Source: Desulfosporosinus fructosivorans
Lineage (GTDB): Bacteria > Bacillota > Desulfitobacteriia > Desulfitobacteriales > Desulfitobacteriaceae
DNA length: 64,000 nt
Direction of reading: 5' to 3'
Assembly: GCF_004766045.1 (NCBI RefSeq)
Contig: NZ_SPQQ01000006.1
Location: 248,001-312,000, forward strand
Part shown: piece after piece, positions 37,061 through 45,753 of the stretch
Position numbering within the stretch: position 1 is the first letter of the stretch
How the letters are laid out: each line of letters begins with the position of its first letter
Position numbers and translations under genes: made by a program
The notes under the pieces: generated by a model
What the model was told of the DNA's origin: nothing
The model's database searches: none
Seen by the model: only the letters and a program-made list of their open reading frames with translations

Positions 37061-37972
37061 ATGCATGACGTCATTATTATTGGTGCAGGCCCTGCAGGCT
37101 TAACAGCTGGAATATATGCTGCGCGTGGTGGGCTGAAAACTGCGATCGTAGAACTGGCAATGCCTGGTGGTCAAGCAGCATCAACGGAAAATATTGAAAA
37201 TTACCCCGGTTTTCCAGATGGGATCAACGGATATGAACTCATGAACTCATTTCATAAACAAGCGTTAACGTTTGGTGTTGAGTTTATATTTGAGGAAGTT
37301 CATGAACTCGACTTTAAGGAGTCCATCAAAAAAATCCGTACCGATAATCAAGTTCTTGAAGCACGTGCTATCATTATAGCTGCTGGTTCCAAACCCAGGT
37401 TATTGGGCGTACCAGGTGAGGAGGTTTTCAAAGGCCGTGGAGTGTCCTATTGTGCCACCTGTGATGGAGCCTTTTTTCGAGGTAAAAAGGTTGTAGTCGT
37501 CGGTGGAGGAGATGCTGCCATCGAAGAAGGCGTATACCTTACTAAGTTTGCGGAAGAAGTGATCATCGTACACCGAAGAGCGGGCTTCCGAGCATCCCAT
37601 ATCGCCATGACCCATGCAAAAGATAACTCTAAAATACGTTTTGAACTTAATGCCAAAGTCGAGGAAATCCTTGGATCTGATCGTGTAGAAGGAGTTCGAA
37701 TTCTCGATGTCCTGAGTGGAGAAACACGCGAAATTTCTGCGGACGGTGTTTTCATCTATGTAGGAACTGACCCGAACACTCAATTTATCAATGGAGAAAT
37801 TGAAGCGGATGAGCGTGGTTATATACAGACTAACTCATTATTGCAAACTAATATTGTGGGCGTTTATGCTGCAGGTGATATCCGTAACACGCCACTGCGC
37901 CAAGTAGCCACAGCAGTAGGTGATGGAGCCTTGGCAGCGGTAGAAGTGGAAAAATATCTTTCTGAACAGTAA
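37061..37972 (+). CDS. trxB: Thioredoxin-disulfide reductase
   Basis: A 303-residue flavoprotein with FAD-binding GAGPAGLTA (8-16), redox-active Cys131-Ala-Thr-Cys134, and NADPH-binding GGGDAAIEEG (about 147-156). Size and layout are those of low-molecular-weight thioredoxin reductases, which reduce thioredoxin in the cytoplasm. The ATG at 37061 lies 9 bp after AAGGAG; the TTG at 37052 is too close. The upstream CsoR-like box hints at control by copper or reactive sulfur. Confidence 0.95.
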   Translation: MHDVIIIGAGPAGLTAGIYAARGGLKTAIVELAMPGGQAASTENIENYPGFPDGINGYELMNSFHKQALTFGVEFIFEEVHELDFKESIKKIRTDNQVLEARAIIIAAGSKPRLLGVPGEEVFKGRGVSYCATCDGAFFRGKKVVVVGGGDAAIEEGVYLTKFAEEVIIVHRRAGFRASHIAMTHAKDNSKIRFELNAKVEEILGSDRVEGVRILDVLSGETREISADGVFIYVGTDPNTQFINGEIEADERGYIQTNSLLQTNIVGVYAAGDIRNTPLRQVATAVGDGALAAVEVEKYLSEQ

Positions 37973-38075
37973 AGTAAGTTAGCTGTTCCTGTGCTTGAAC
38001 AGGAGACTTGATAATCTGTTTCGTTTGTACTATAATGTACAAATAACTGAAAATTATAATAGAGGGGGGATTTTA

Positions 38076-38909
38076 GTGCACTTTGTAGTCTGCCTAAAGC
38101 AAGTCCCGGACACGTCCGAAGTCCGAATTGATCCTGTAACTAATACCCTAATGCGGGAGGGTGTGCCCTCGATTATCAATCCATACGATGCCCATGCGTT
38201 GGAAGAAGCCATGCGCCTTAAAGAAAAAGTTGGGGGAAAAGTAACAATCGTTAGTATGGGGCCACCTCAAGCCAAAGAAGCGCTCAAAAAAGCCATGTCT
38301 TACGGAGCAGATCGCGCTATTCTCTTAAGTGACCGTGCGTTTGGTGGTTCAGACTCGTTAGCTACTGCGTATATTATCGGATCGGCCCTGCAAAAAATTC
38401 ATGAAGAAGAGCCGATTGATCTCGTCTTTACTGGAAAAGAAGCGATTGATGGGGATACAGCTCAGACCGGCCCAGGTATTGCTCAGCGCCTTGGATTTCC
38501 GCAATTGACCTACGCAATTAAGGTTAAAGAGCTCACAGACAAGACTGTTACAGTTGTTCGCAAAACTGAGAGCGGACGTCAGGTTGTCCAAGCTCAGTTG
38601 CCGGCACTGCTCACGGTGGAAAAAGAGCTTAACGATTTGCGTTACGCAACGTTGCCCAATATGATGAAAGCTGCCTCATATGAGCCTGAGATGTGGAATG
38701 CTAAGTCACTACCGTATGACTTAACCCAAATGGGTCTTAAAGGTTCGCCTACCAGTGTTTCAAGAATCTTTGCACCACCTGGTCGCAGTGGAGGAGAAAT
38801 AATGGATGGAACGAAAGATCCTGCAGGAACAGCCTCCTCCATCGTACAAAAGATCTTCCAACAAAATATCATCATGGTTAATCCTCGAGCGAAGGGAGGA
38901 AAACATTAA
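38076..38909 (+). CDS. etfB: Electron transfer flavoprotein, beta subunit
   Basis: A 277-residue FixA/EtfB protein. VCLKQVPDTSEVRIDP at the N-terminus and the GADRAILLSDRAFGGSDSLATA nucleotide-binding region are typical. Together with EtfA it holds FAD and, in the bifurcating FixAB class, splits electrons from NADH. The GTG at 38076 follows AGAGGGGGGA closely; the frame upstream is not conserved. Its stop overlaps the etfA start. Confidence 0.93.
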   Translation: MHFVVCLKQVPDTSEVRIDPVTNTLMREGVPSIINPYDAHALEEAMRLKEKVGGKVTIVSMGPPQAKEALKKAMSYGADRAILLSDRAFGGSDSLATAYIIGSALQKIHEEEPIDLVFTGKEAIDGDTAQTGPGIAQRLGFPQLTYAIKVKELTDKTVTVVRKTESGRQVVQAQLPALLTVEKELNDLRYATLPNMMKAASYEPEMWNAKSLPYDLTQMGLKGSPTSVSRIFAPPGRSGGEIMDGTKDPAGTASSIVQKIFQQNIIMVNPRAKGGKH

Positions 38910-40249
38910 TGACCGTCTTAGTAGACAAGGCTAAATGTATCGGGTGTGGAGCATGTGTCATGGAATGTCCTGTAGAAGCCATTGACCTCATTGATGGTCT
39001 CGCAGTGGTCGATCCAAAGAAATGTAATGACCAAGGCAAATGTGTTATGGTATGTCCAACTAATGCCCTGGCCTTACCAAATCAACCCATTAAACCCGAT
39101 CAACCTAAAGAAAAAATTGATCCTGAATCCGGTTCTAAATTTAATCTACAAGACCCTCTGCCAGAGGCCGTCAGCGATTACGCCTCGGGAAATGAGAAAA
39201 AGACAATTCGTTCAAATGTAGCGCCAGTAGCTGGTGGAGATGTCTGGAGTGGGGTCTGGGTTATTATTGAATATACCAACGGACTGGTTGCACCAGTGGC
39301 TTGGGAATTATTAGGAGAAGGTCGCAAACTTGCTAATGCTATCGGATGTGAGCTTTGTGGAGTGATCACCGGTCACATGGTCGATAGTGTTATACCCGAA
39401 GCCTTTGCTTACGGGGCTGAGAAAGTTTATGTGATTGATCACCCTGTACTTAAAGATTACCGCACAGAACCCTATGCTGAAGCAATTACCAGTCTGGTAA
39501 CAAAATATCAGCCAGAGATTATCTTAATGGGTGCAACCTCAATGGGACGCGATGTTTTCCCGGCTGTTGCCACGAAACTGAAAACCGGCTTAACCGCTGA
39601 CTGTACGGTCCTTGGTATTGATCCAGAGACAAAACTTTTACTTCAAACACGACCTGCCTTCGGTGGGAATATTATGGCGACAATTCTATGTCGTACCAGC
39701 CGTCCCCAAATGTCTACCGTACGTCCAAGAGTTATGGCAATGCCAGAACGTGTCGAGGGACGCGAGGGAGAACTGATTCGTGAGGAATTTAGTTCTAACG
39801 AAAGTGATTTTTTGACGAAAGTTCTCGAGTTCATCCCCTCCGATGCCAAGAGTGCCTTTTTAGATAAGGCTGAAATCATCGTTGCGGTTGGTTTGGGTCT
39901 TGGAGCAAAAAGAAACATGGTATTAGCTGAAGAATTGGCAGAAGTCTTAGGAGCTACTATTGCCGGCTCACGAGGGGCCGTAGAATCTGGCTGGTTGACA
40001 CATGATCAACAAGTCGGACAATCTGGGATAACGGTTAGACCTAAAGTATATATCGCAATGGGAATATCAGGTGCTATTCAGCATTTAGTCGGGATGGAAA
40101 CATCAGACTTCATTATCGCTATTAACAATGATCCTGAGGCTTCCATATTACAAGTAGCCAATTATGGAATTGTCGGAGATCTGTTTGAAATCGTACCTGC
40201 GCTGACCGCAGAGTTTAAGAAACGCCTTCAGCACGGCGTGGCAAATTAA
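38909..40249 (+). CDS. etfA: Electron transfer flavoprotein, alpha subunit, with N-terminal ferredoxin domain
   Basis: A 446-residue FixB-like protein. Residues 1-55 are a bacterial ferredoxin-like domain: the first cluster motif is complete (Cys10, 13, 16, 20), but the second has only Cys39, Cys45 and Cys49, with the second ligand of the usual CxxCxxCxxxCP missing. The EtfA domain follows, with the FAD-binding GSRGAVESGWL near 355. The start overlaps etfB by one base. This fusion is seen in EtfA of anaerobic Clostridia. Confidence 0.93.
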   Translation: MTVLVDKAKCIGCGACVMECPVEAIDLIDGLAVVDPKKCNDQGKCVMVCPTNALALPNQPIKPDQPKEKIDPESGSKFNLQDPLPEAVSDYASGNEKKTIRSNVAPVAGGDVWSGVWVIIEYTNGLVAPVAWELLGEGRKLANAIGCELCGVITGHMVDSVIPEAFAYGAEKVYVIDHPVLKDYRTEPYAEAITSLVTKYQPEIILMGATSMGRDVFPAVATKLKTGLTADCTVLGIDPETKLLLQTRPAFGGNIMATILCRTSRPQMSTVRPRVMAMPERVEGREGELIREEFSSNESDFLTKVLEFIPSDAKSAFLDKAEIIVAVGLGLGAKRNMVLAEELAEVLGATIAGSRGAVESGWLTHDQQVGQSGITVRPKVYIAMGISGAIQHLVGMETSDFIIAINNDPEASILQVANYGIVGDLFEIVPALTAEFKKRLQHGVAN

Positions 40250-40261
40250 GGAGGGGCAAAC

Positions 40262-41554
40262 ATGGAAAACTTTGATGTGATCATCGTTGGAGGCGGCCCT
40301 GCTGGCCTGTCTGCCGCGATCAGTGCTGCCCAAGCAGGCATGAAAACTCTAGTCGTTGAACGCGGAGATTATCCGGGAACCAAGAATGTCATGGGGGGCA
40401 TACTTTATACAAAAGCAACTGACATGGTCGTTCCAGAATTCTGGAAAGAAGCACCTTTAGAACGGCCGATCATTGAACAACGGATTGCTATGTTAAGTGG
40501 CGATGAGTCAATTATGGCTGGTTATCGCGATCCTGCTTGGGGAGTAGAACCTTATAACGCACATTCTATTTTACGGGTAAAGTTCGACCGTTGGCTAGCT
40601 GGTGAAGCTGAAAAGGCCGGTGTAGTAATTCTTACGGAAACTTTGGTAGAAGATTTGCTCTATCAAGATGAAAGAGTCGTAGGCATTCGTACAGGTCGTG
40701 CTGAAGGGGATTTGGGAGCAAAGGTTGTTATCATAGCAGAAGGAGTTAATAACTTCTTAGCTGTTAAAGCTGGACTTGCTAAACCTTTAAAGCCTGAAGC
40801 TGTTGCAGTTACGGTAAAAGAAGTCATTGCCTTACCTAAGGAGAAAATAGAAGATCGTTTCTGTCTGGATGAAGGACAGGGAGCGACAATTGAACTGTAT
40901 GGGGATTCCACAGCAGGACTGATGGGCGTAGGGTTCATTTATACCAATAAAGAATCGATTTCCATTGGCGTTGGAGCAATTCTGGAGCCTATGATTAAAA
41001 ATAACTGGACTCCGAATGACCTCCTCGAAAATTTGAAATCAAAGCCTTATGTTAAACGTCTTCTTCAAGGGGGAGAAACTAAGGAGTATTTAGCTCATCT
41101 CATCCCTGAAGGTGGATATACTTCTGTACCGAAACTTCATCGTCAAGGAGTTCTTGTCGTTGGGGATACGGCAATGCTTATGAATTCCTTGAACAGAGAA
41201 GGTTCAAACCTAGCCATGATTTCGGGTAAAATTGCTGGTGAAGTCGCTGCCGGAGCTATCAAGTCTGGGGACGTTAGTGACCAAGCCATGACCGTTTACG
41301 AAACACGATTAAGGAATTCCTTCGTGCTCAAAGACCTGCACCATTATCGCCATATGGGTAAATTCTTTGAAAATAATCCACACCTCTTAAAAACCTATCC
41401 AAAACTTCTATCTCAAGCAGCAAAAATGTATTTAACGGCTGATGGGACACCAAAGAAGGAGCGTCAAAAAGAAATTATTAAGATGGCGTTCCAACATCGT
41501 TCAAAAGGCGGTCTAATTAAGGATGTCTATGGGGCATGGAGGGCACTGTTATGA
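40262..41554 (+). CDS. fixC: FixC-like electron-transfer flavoprotein:quinone oxidoreductase
   Basis: A 430-residue FAD protein with a Rossmann motif VDIIVGGGPAGLSAAISAAQ-like at the N-terminus (GGGPAGLSAA) and the GxxxxDTAML motif near 300. FixC proteins pass electrons from EtfAB to the quinone pool together with FixX. AAGGAGGGG lies before the ATG, 12 bp after etfA. It overlaps fixX by 4 bp. Confidence 0.93.
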   Translation: MENFDVIIVGGGPAGLSAAISAAQAGMKTLVVERGDYPGTKNVMGGILYTKATDMVVPEFWKEAPLERPIIEQRIAMLSGDESIMAGYRDPAWGVEPYNAHSILRVKFDRWLAGEAEKAGVVILTETLVEDLLYQDERVVGIRTGRAEGDLGAKVVIIAEGVNNFLAVKAGLAKPLKPEAVAVTVKEVIALPKEKIEDRFCLDEGQGATIELYGDSTAGLMGVGFIYTNKESISIGVGAILEPMIKNNWTPNDLLENLKSKPYVKRLLQGGETKEYLAHLIPEGGYTSVPKLHRQGVLVVGDTAMLMNSLNREGSNLAMISGKIAGEVAAGAIKSGDVSDQAMTVYETRLRNSFVLKDLHHYRHMGKFFENNPHLLKTYPKLLSQAAKMYLTADGTPKKERQKEIIKMAFQHRSKGGLIKDVYGAWRALL

Positions 41555-41832
41555 AATTAGATGATAAGCTTTTTTTGGTACGGTTTAATACCGATAAGTT
41601 AAATCACATTAAAATCAATGATTCTAATGTCTGCTTTAAGCAGTGTCAAGACAAACCCTGTACTCGTTTTTGCCCGGCCCATGTCTATGATTGGGATGAA
41701 GAAGAAAAACGCATCGCTGTTGGCTACGAAGGCTGTCTAGAGTGTGGCACATGTCTGATTGGTTGTCCTTTTGGCAACATTGACTGGAAGTATCCTAGAG
41801 GCGGATTCGGAGTTTCATGGAAGAATGGCTAA
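41551..41832 (+). CDS. fixX: FixX-like ferredoxin
   Basis: A 93-residue ferredoxin-like partner of FixC. Cysteines 62, 65, 68 and 72 form one complete 4Fe-4S motif; Cys32, Cys37 and Cys41 are the remains of a second, as is usual in FixX. The ATG at 41551 overlaps the fixC stop and follows GGAGGG; a longer frame from 41536 exists. Completes the etfB-etfA-fixC-fixX operon. Confidence 0.93.
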   Translation: MKLDDKLFLVRFNTDKLNHIKINDSNVCFKQCQDKPCTRFCPAHVYDWDEEEKRIAVGYEGCLECGTCLIGCPFGNIDWKYPRGGFGVSWKNG

Positions 41833-41862
41833 TTTTTAGTTAGTGCTTCATTGGTAAGAATT

Positions 41863-41907
41863 GAGCAAGAGCGGGGTAGGCTTAAAGGCCGACTCTGCTC
41901 TTGCTCT
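41863..41907 (+). terminator. Terminator after fix operon
   Basis: GAGCAAGAGC pairs with GCTCTTGCTC, with an inner imperfect GGTAGGC/GCCGACT stem, and is followed by TTTGG. The T-run is short. Confidence 0.55.
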
Positions 41908-42015
41908 TTGGTATTCTTAATTCTAGAGACAATACTTCTGTATAAAGTGCAAAGTTACTTTGACAGCGATTTGTTCAATAGGTAGAATAGGGTGGGAGGA
42001 AGGGATCAAGTTAAC

Positions 42016-42843
42016 ATGGATAAACAAATAATAGATGCAGCAAGTATCAAAGAAGCACAACTCATCAAATACTTAAAATCATTTAACAATGTTCTAGTGG
42101 CCTTTTCTGGGGGTGTTGACTCAACCTATCTACTAGCTGTTGCCCAAGAATCTTTAGAGGGAAACTGTAAAGCTGTCTTTGCCCGTGGCCCCATGATTTC
42201 TTCCCAAGAAGAAACGGAAGCCTTAGCTTTGGTGCAACAGTGTGATTTTCCTGTCGAGGTGATTGACTTAGATGTTTTGGACTTAGAGGGATTCCGAGAA
42301 AACCCACCAGATCGCTGTTATTTTTGCAAGAAGAAACTCTTCGAGACCTTTCTGGATTATGGCAAAAGGTCTGGTTACTCTACAGTTATCGACGGTACCA
42401 ACGCTTCAGACACTAATGATTATCGTCCTGGGAGGATCGCCCTTCAAGAGTTAGGTGTTATTAGCCCGCTATTAGAAGTAGGCCTCACAAAGGCGGAAAT
42501 TCGTATATTATCCAAACGTCGAAATTTACCCACATGGAATAAACCTTCCATGGCTTGTTTGGCTTCTCGCGTGCCCTTTGGAGACACTATCACTGCTGAA
42601 CTACTAAAACAAATTGCTCAGGCTGAAGCGATACTCCAGCAAAAAGGGTACGCGGAATGTCGAGTAAGGGTACACAAGGATATTGCTCGTATTGAGATTC
42701 CGATAGAAGACTTTTCCACCTTCCTACAACATCGTAGGGAAGTCACTGACTCAATGCTCACGCTCGGTTTTAGATTTGTCACCTTAGACTTAATGGGTCT
42801 GCGCTCGGGGAGCCTCAACCCTATTCAGGAGGGTACTGTATGA
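42016..42843 (+). CDS. larE: LarE-like ATP-dependent sacrificial sulfur transferase
   Basis: A 275-residue PP-loop enzyme: AFSGGVDST gives the ATP loop at residues 29-37. Cys101 and Cys104 (RCYFCKKK) and Cys181 (MACLASR) are conserved; Cys181 occupies the position of the sulfur-donating cysteine of Lactobacillus LarE. LarE thiolates both carboxylates of the pyridinium precursor to make the nickel-pincer nucleotide. The ATG at 42016 is chosen by family length. Its stop overlaps larB by ATGA. Confidence 0.9.
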   Translation: MDKQIIDAASIKEAQLIKYLKSFNNVLVAFSGGVDSTYLLAVAQESLEGNCKAVFARGPMISSQEETEALALVQQCDFPVEVIDLDVLDLEGFRENPPDRCYFCKKKLFETFLDYGKRSGYSTVIDGTNASDTNDYRPGRIALQELGVISPLLEVGLTKAEIRILSKRRNLPTWNKPSMACLASRVPFGDTITAELLKQIAQAEAILQQKGYAECRVRVHKDIARIEIPIEDFSTFLQHRREVTDSMLTLGFRFVTLDLMGLRSGSLNPIQEGTV

Positions 42844-43595
42844 ATGAAGAGACCATAAAGGCGCTATTAGAATCTGTTCAGCAAGGATCATGTTCCCCCG
42901 CTGAAGCGTTGCTCCAATTAAAAGACCTTCCGTATGAAGATCTGGGGTTTGCGCGCTTAGATCATCACAGAGGGTTACGAACCGGACAATCTGAAGTGAT
43001 CTTTTGTCAAGGAAAACAGCCTGAACATATTATTTCTATTCTGAACCACTTGGGTGCAAAGGCCAAGAACGTATTAGCCACCCGTCTCGATCCTGAGAGT
43101 GCAGAAAAAATATTACCCCATTTTCCAAGTGCTCACTATGACGCCCAAGCACGTTGTCTTCTTCTTCGTCCCTTAGAGGACCCTACTATTTCTGGGAAAA
43201 TCTTGATTATGACTGCAGGGACTGCCGATCTTCCAGTGGCCCAGGAAGCCTGGTTGACGGCTCGCTATATGGGACACGAGGTAGATACGCTATTTGATGT
43301 TGGTGTGGCCGGCATACACCGTCTACTTGGTCAGAGAGAGCTAATGGAAAAGGCAGAGGTGCTTATCGTTGTAGCTGGAATGGAAGGCGCTTTAGCTAGC
43401 GTTGTCGGAGGACTAGTCGAACAACCTGTTATCGCTGTACCTACAAGTGTGGGCTACGGCGCGCACTTTCAAGGACTAGCAGCCTTACTTAGCATGTTAA
43501 ACAGTTGCGCGTCTGGAATCGGAGTTGTTAATATTGATAACGGCTTTGGGGCAGCTTCTTTAGCCTCAGCAATCGTACGCCGTATTTCGAGGTAG
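42840..43595 (+). CDS. larB: LarB-like pyridinium-3,5-biscarboxylic acid mononucleotide synthase
   Basis: A 251-residue protein with a C-terminal PurE/AIR-carboxylase-like domain (about 120-250), including TAGTADLPVAQEAW and the VVAGMEGALASVVGGL loop. LarB carboxylates and hydrolyses nicotinic acid adenine dinucleotide, the first step of nickel-pincer cofactor synthesis. The gene overlaps larE by 4 bp, so the two are translationally coupled. Confidence 0.92.
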   Translation: MNEETIKALLESVQQGSCSPAEALLQLKDLPYEDLGFARLDHHRGLRTGQSEVIFCQGKQPEHIISILNHLGAKAKNVLATRLDPESAEKILPHFPSAHYDAQARCLLLRPLEDPTISGKILIMTAGTADLPVAQEAWLTARYMGHEVDTLFDVGVAGIHRLLGQRELMEKAEVLIVVAGMEGALASVVGGLVEQPVIAVPTSVGYGAHFQGLAALLSMLNSCASGIGVVNIDNGFGAASLASAIVRRISR

Positions 43596-43655
43596 TTAAC
43601 TCGATCAACTAAGGTGGTATTTGTAGAAGTGGGAGTCTCACGATTGGATGATAGG
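43593..43655. repeat. Interspersed intergenic repeat between larB and larC
   Basis: TTAACTCGATCAACTAA is followed by GTAGAAGTGGGAGTCTCACGATTGGAT-like sequence. The second block is nearly identical to 47914-47940. Confidence 0.5.
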
Positions 43656-43669
43656 GAGGAATAGTTTTC

Positions 43670-44491
43670 TTGAGAATTTTATATTGGGATACGTTTGCCG
43701 GCATTAGCGGAGACATGGCCCTAGGGTCACTGATTGCCTTAGGTGCTGATCCAGAATTAATAGTCGAGCAACTTCATTCTATCGGCTTGACAGAATTTGT
43801 TCTTGATGTTCAATCTCGCCAAGTTCATGGAATTCAAGCAACGGATATCGATGTCGTTATACCGATGATAAACCACGAACACGATGGACACCATGAAGGC
43901 CACGAACACGATGGACACCATACACGCGATGAACCCCACGCTCATCACGACCATTTTGAAGTGCAGAAAAAAGAACCTAAAGATCATCATCGTCGTCTTC
44001 CAGATATTACAAAGATGATTCTGAGTGGTACCCTGTCTGAACGATCAATTAAGAGAGCCCTCGCAGTCTTTAATGTCTTAGCTGAGGCAGAAGCGCATGT
44101 TCACGGGACAACAGTCGATCAAGTACATTTTCACGAAGTAGGAGCAGTCGATTCTCTTGTCGATATCGTTGGAACCTGCATCGCCTTGGATCAGTTGGAT
44201 ATTGACTTAATAAGAGTTTCTACGCTTCCATGGTCACATGGCTTTGTGAACTGTGCCCATGGAATATTGCCACTACCCGCGCCAGCAACACTCATGCTTT
44301 TACGGGGCTTTAAATTTCAGGAATCAGGAATCACTGGCGAACTAATTACCCCTACAGGAGCGGCCCTCATGCGTGCCTTAGCTGAGCAAGCAACCTTTCC
44401 AGAAATGACTTTACTCAGTGTGGGCTATGGAGCAGGTAAAAATGATTATGGCATACCAAGTTTGTTGCGTGGGGTTCTAGGGGAGATTTAG
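43670..44491 (+). CDS. larC: LarC1-like nickel-insertion protein, lacking the LarC2 half
   Basis: A 273-residue protein matching the N-terminal part of LarC: ILYWDTFAGISGDM at the start and the HFHEVGAVDSLVDIVG motif. A His/Asp-rich stretch at residues 68-105 probably binds nickel. In Lactobacillus, full LarC arises by frameshifting of larC1 into larC2; here the frame stops at 44491, and the next 16 bp lead straight into another gene, so no larC2 lies in any frame. The TTG start has GGGAGGA 9 bp upstream. The missing half, which holds the CTP site in known LarC, may be encoded elsewhere. Confidence 0.85.
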   Translation: MRILYWDTFAGISGDMALGSLIALGADPELIVEQLHSIGLTEFVLDVQSRQVHGIQATDIDVVIPMINHEHDGHHEGHEHDGHHTRDEPHAHHDHFEVQKKEPKDHHRRLPDITKMILSGTLSERSIKRALAVFNVLAEAEAHVHGTTVDQVHFHEVGAVDSLVDIVGTCIALDQLDIDLIRVSTLPWSHGFVNCAHGILPLPAPATLMLLRGFKFQESGITGELITPTGAALMRALAEQATFPEMTLLSVGYGAGKNDYGIPSLLRGVLGEI

Positions 44492-44506
44492 AACAGAGGT
44501 GATAAT

Positions 44507-45481
44507 ATGTACGAACAGATTATTAATAGCCTCAGACAGTCTGGCTGGTCTCTGGTGACTTTAGAAGGAAGCTGGGTCAGTGCAACGCACGAATCCCTGA
44601 ACCGTGGACTAATGTTGGGGGATTTCAGTGAACTCCCCAATGACTTTAGGCAGTGGATTAGTTACAATACTAATATTCCTAAGTGGGATGTTATTGTTTT
44701 TTGTCCCGATGGAATTGATTCTTCGTACTTAAAAGAACGGCATTTTCCGGGTATCCAACTATGGTATTGGGATATGCGACTAGGTAACCTATTTCCGTTT
44801 CCTCCAACCAATGATCAATTGATTCCTCAGTGGTTAAAACAACTTGCCAGTGGAAAGCCAGTTCTTCTCGAGAAGAACTCTAGAATAGAACTATCGTCTA
44901 AACCGTTTTTAACGTATGCAATAATAGGCATAAACATTATCTATTTTCTCATGATGGTTTTTTCTGGATTTCATCTATTCCCCAATCCTACTGAAGGATC
45001 GATCGATCAACGTGTTCTTATCGACTTTGGAGCCAAAGTTAACAGCTTGATTGAGGCTGGTGAAATCTGGAGATTTTTCTCAAGTACATTTATTCATATC
45101 GGGATCATCCACCTAGCCTTTAACCTATACGCATTGTGGGCATTGGGTCCTTTATCGGAAGAAAGTTTTGGGCATCGACGGTTTTTTATGATCTATATCT
45201 TAAGTGGCCTAGGCGGCTCCATTGCCAGCTTTTTCTTTTCCCCTGTTCTTTCAGCAGGGGCTTCTGGGGCGATCTTTGGACTATTAGGCGCCTTACTGTA
45301 TTATAGTTATAAACGTCCTGCCCTGTGGAAGTCTGGTTTGGGAATGAATCTGGTTGTAGTAATTCTGATTAATCTAGGATTTGGCTTCGTTCAACCAGGC
45401 ATTGATAACTTTGCGCATTTAGGAGGACTTATTACCGGTACGCTTACGTGTTTTTTATCACAAAAAAGAAAGAACAAGTAA
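44507..45481 (+). CDS. Rhomboid family intramembrane serine protease
   Basis: A 324-residue protein. The N-terminal 135 residues are a soluble domain, followed by six or seven hydrophobic segments (about 145-318). The catalytic pair is Ser253 in GASGAIFGLLGA and His304 in NFAHLGGLITG, and HLAFNLYALWALG carries the conserved HxxxN helix. Rhomboids cleave membrane proteins within the bilayer. AGAGGTGAT precedes the ATG, 15 bp after larC, so cotranscription with the lar genes is possible. Confidence 0.93.
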   Translation: MYEQIINSLRQSGWSLVTLEGSWVSATHESLNRGLMLGDFSELPNDFRQWISYNTNIPKWDVIVFCPDGIDSSYLKERHFPGIQLWYWDMRLGNLFPFPPTNDQLIPQWLKQLASGKPVLLEKNSRIELSSKPFLTYAIIGINIIYFLMMVFSGFHLFPNPTEGSIDQRVLIDFGAKVNSLIEAGEIWRFFSSTFIHIGIIHLAFNLYALWALGPLSEESFGHRRFFMIYILSGLGGSIASFFFSPVLSAGASGAIFGLLGALLYYSYKRPALWKSGLGMNLVVVILINLGFGFVQPGIDNFAHLGGLITGTLTCFLSQKRKNK

Positions 45482-45753
45482 AGTAAGTACAAAAGGAAAT
45501 CATACCTCTTTTTGCCAGCATAATTTATCCTTCCCTTAGGACAAAATACACTCAGGAGCTTGCGATTTCTTAGCAAGGTGGCTGTAACAAGCCATCGTTA
45601 GTTAAGAAAGCGTGAGCTCTATTTGGCTTATTATTTACTAGCGAAATCAGGTTTTATCTACTAAAATTGAACCAGTTTACTTGATCTTCGTAATTATGAT
45701 TTGGAAGACCGCCGTTAAATGTTATAATGTAACAAGGAGAGAGAGGTGACACT

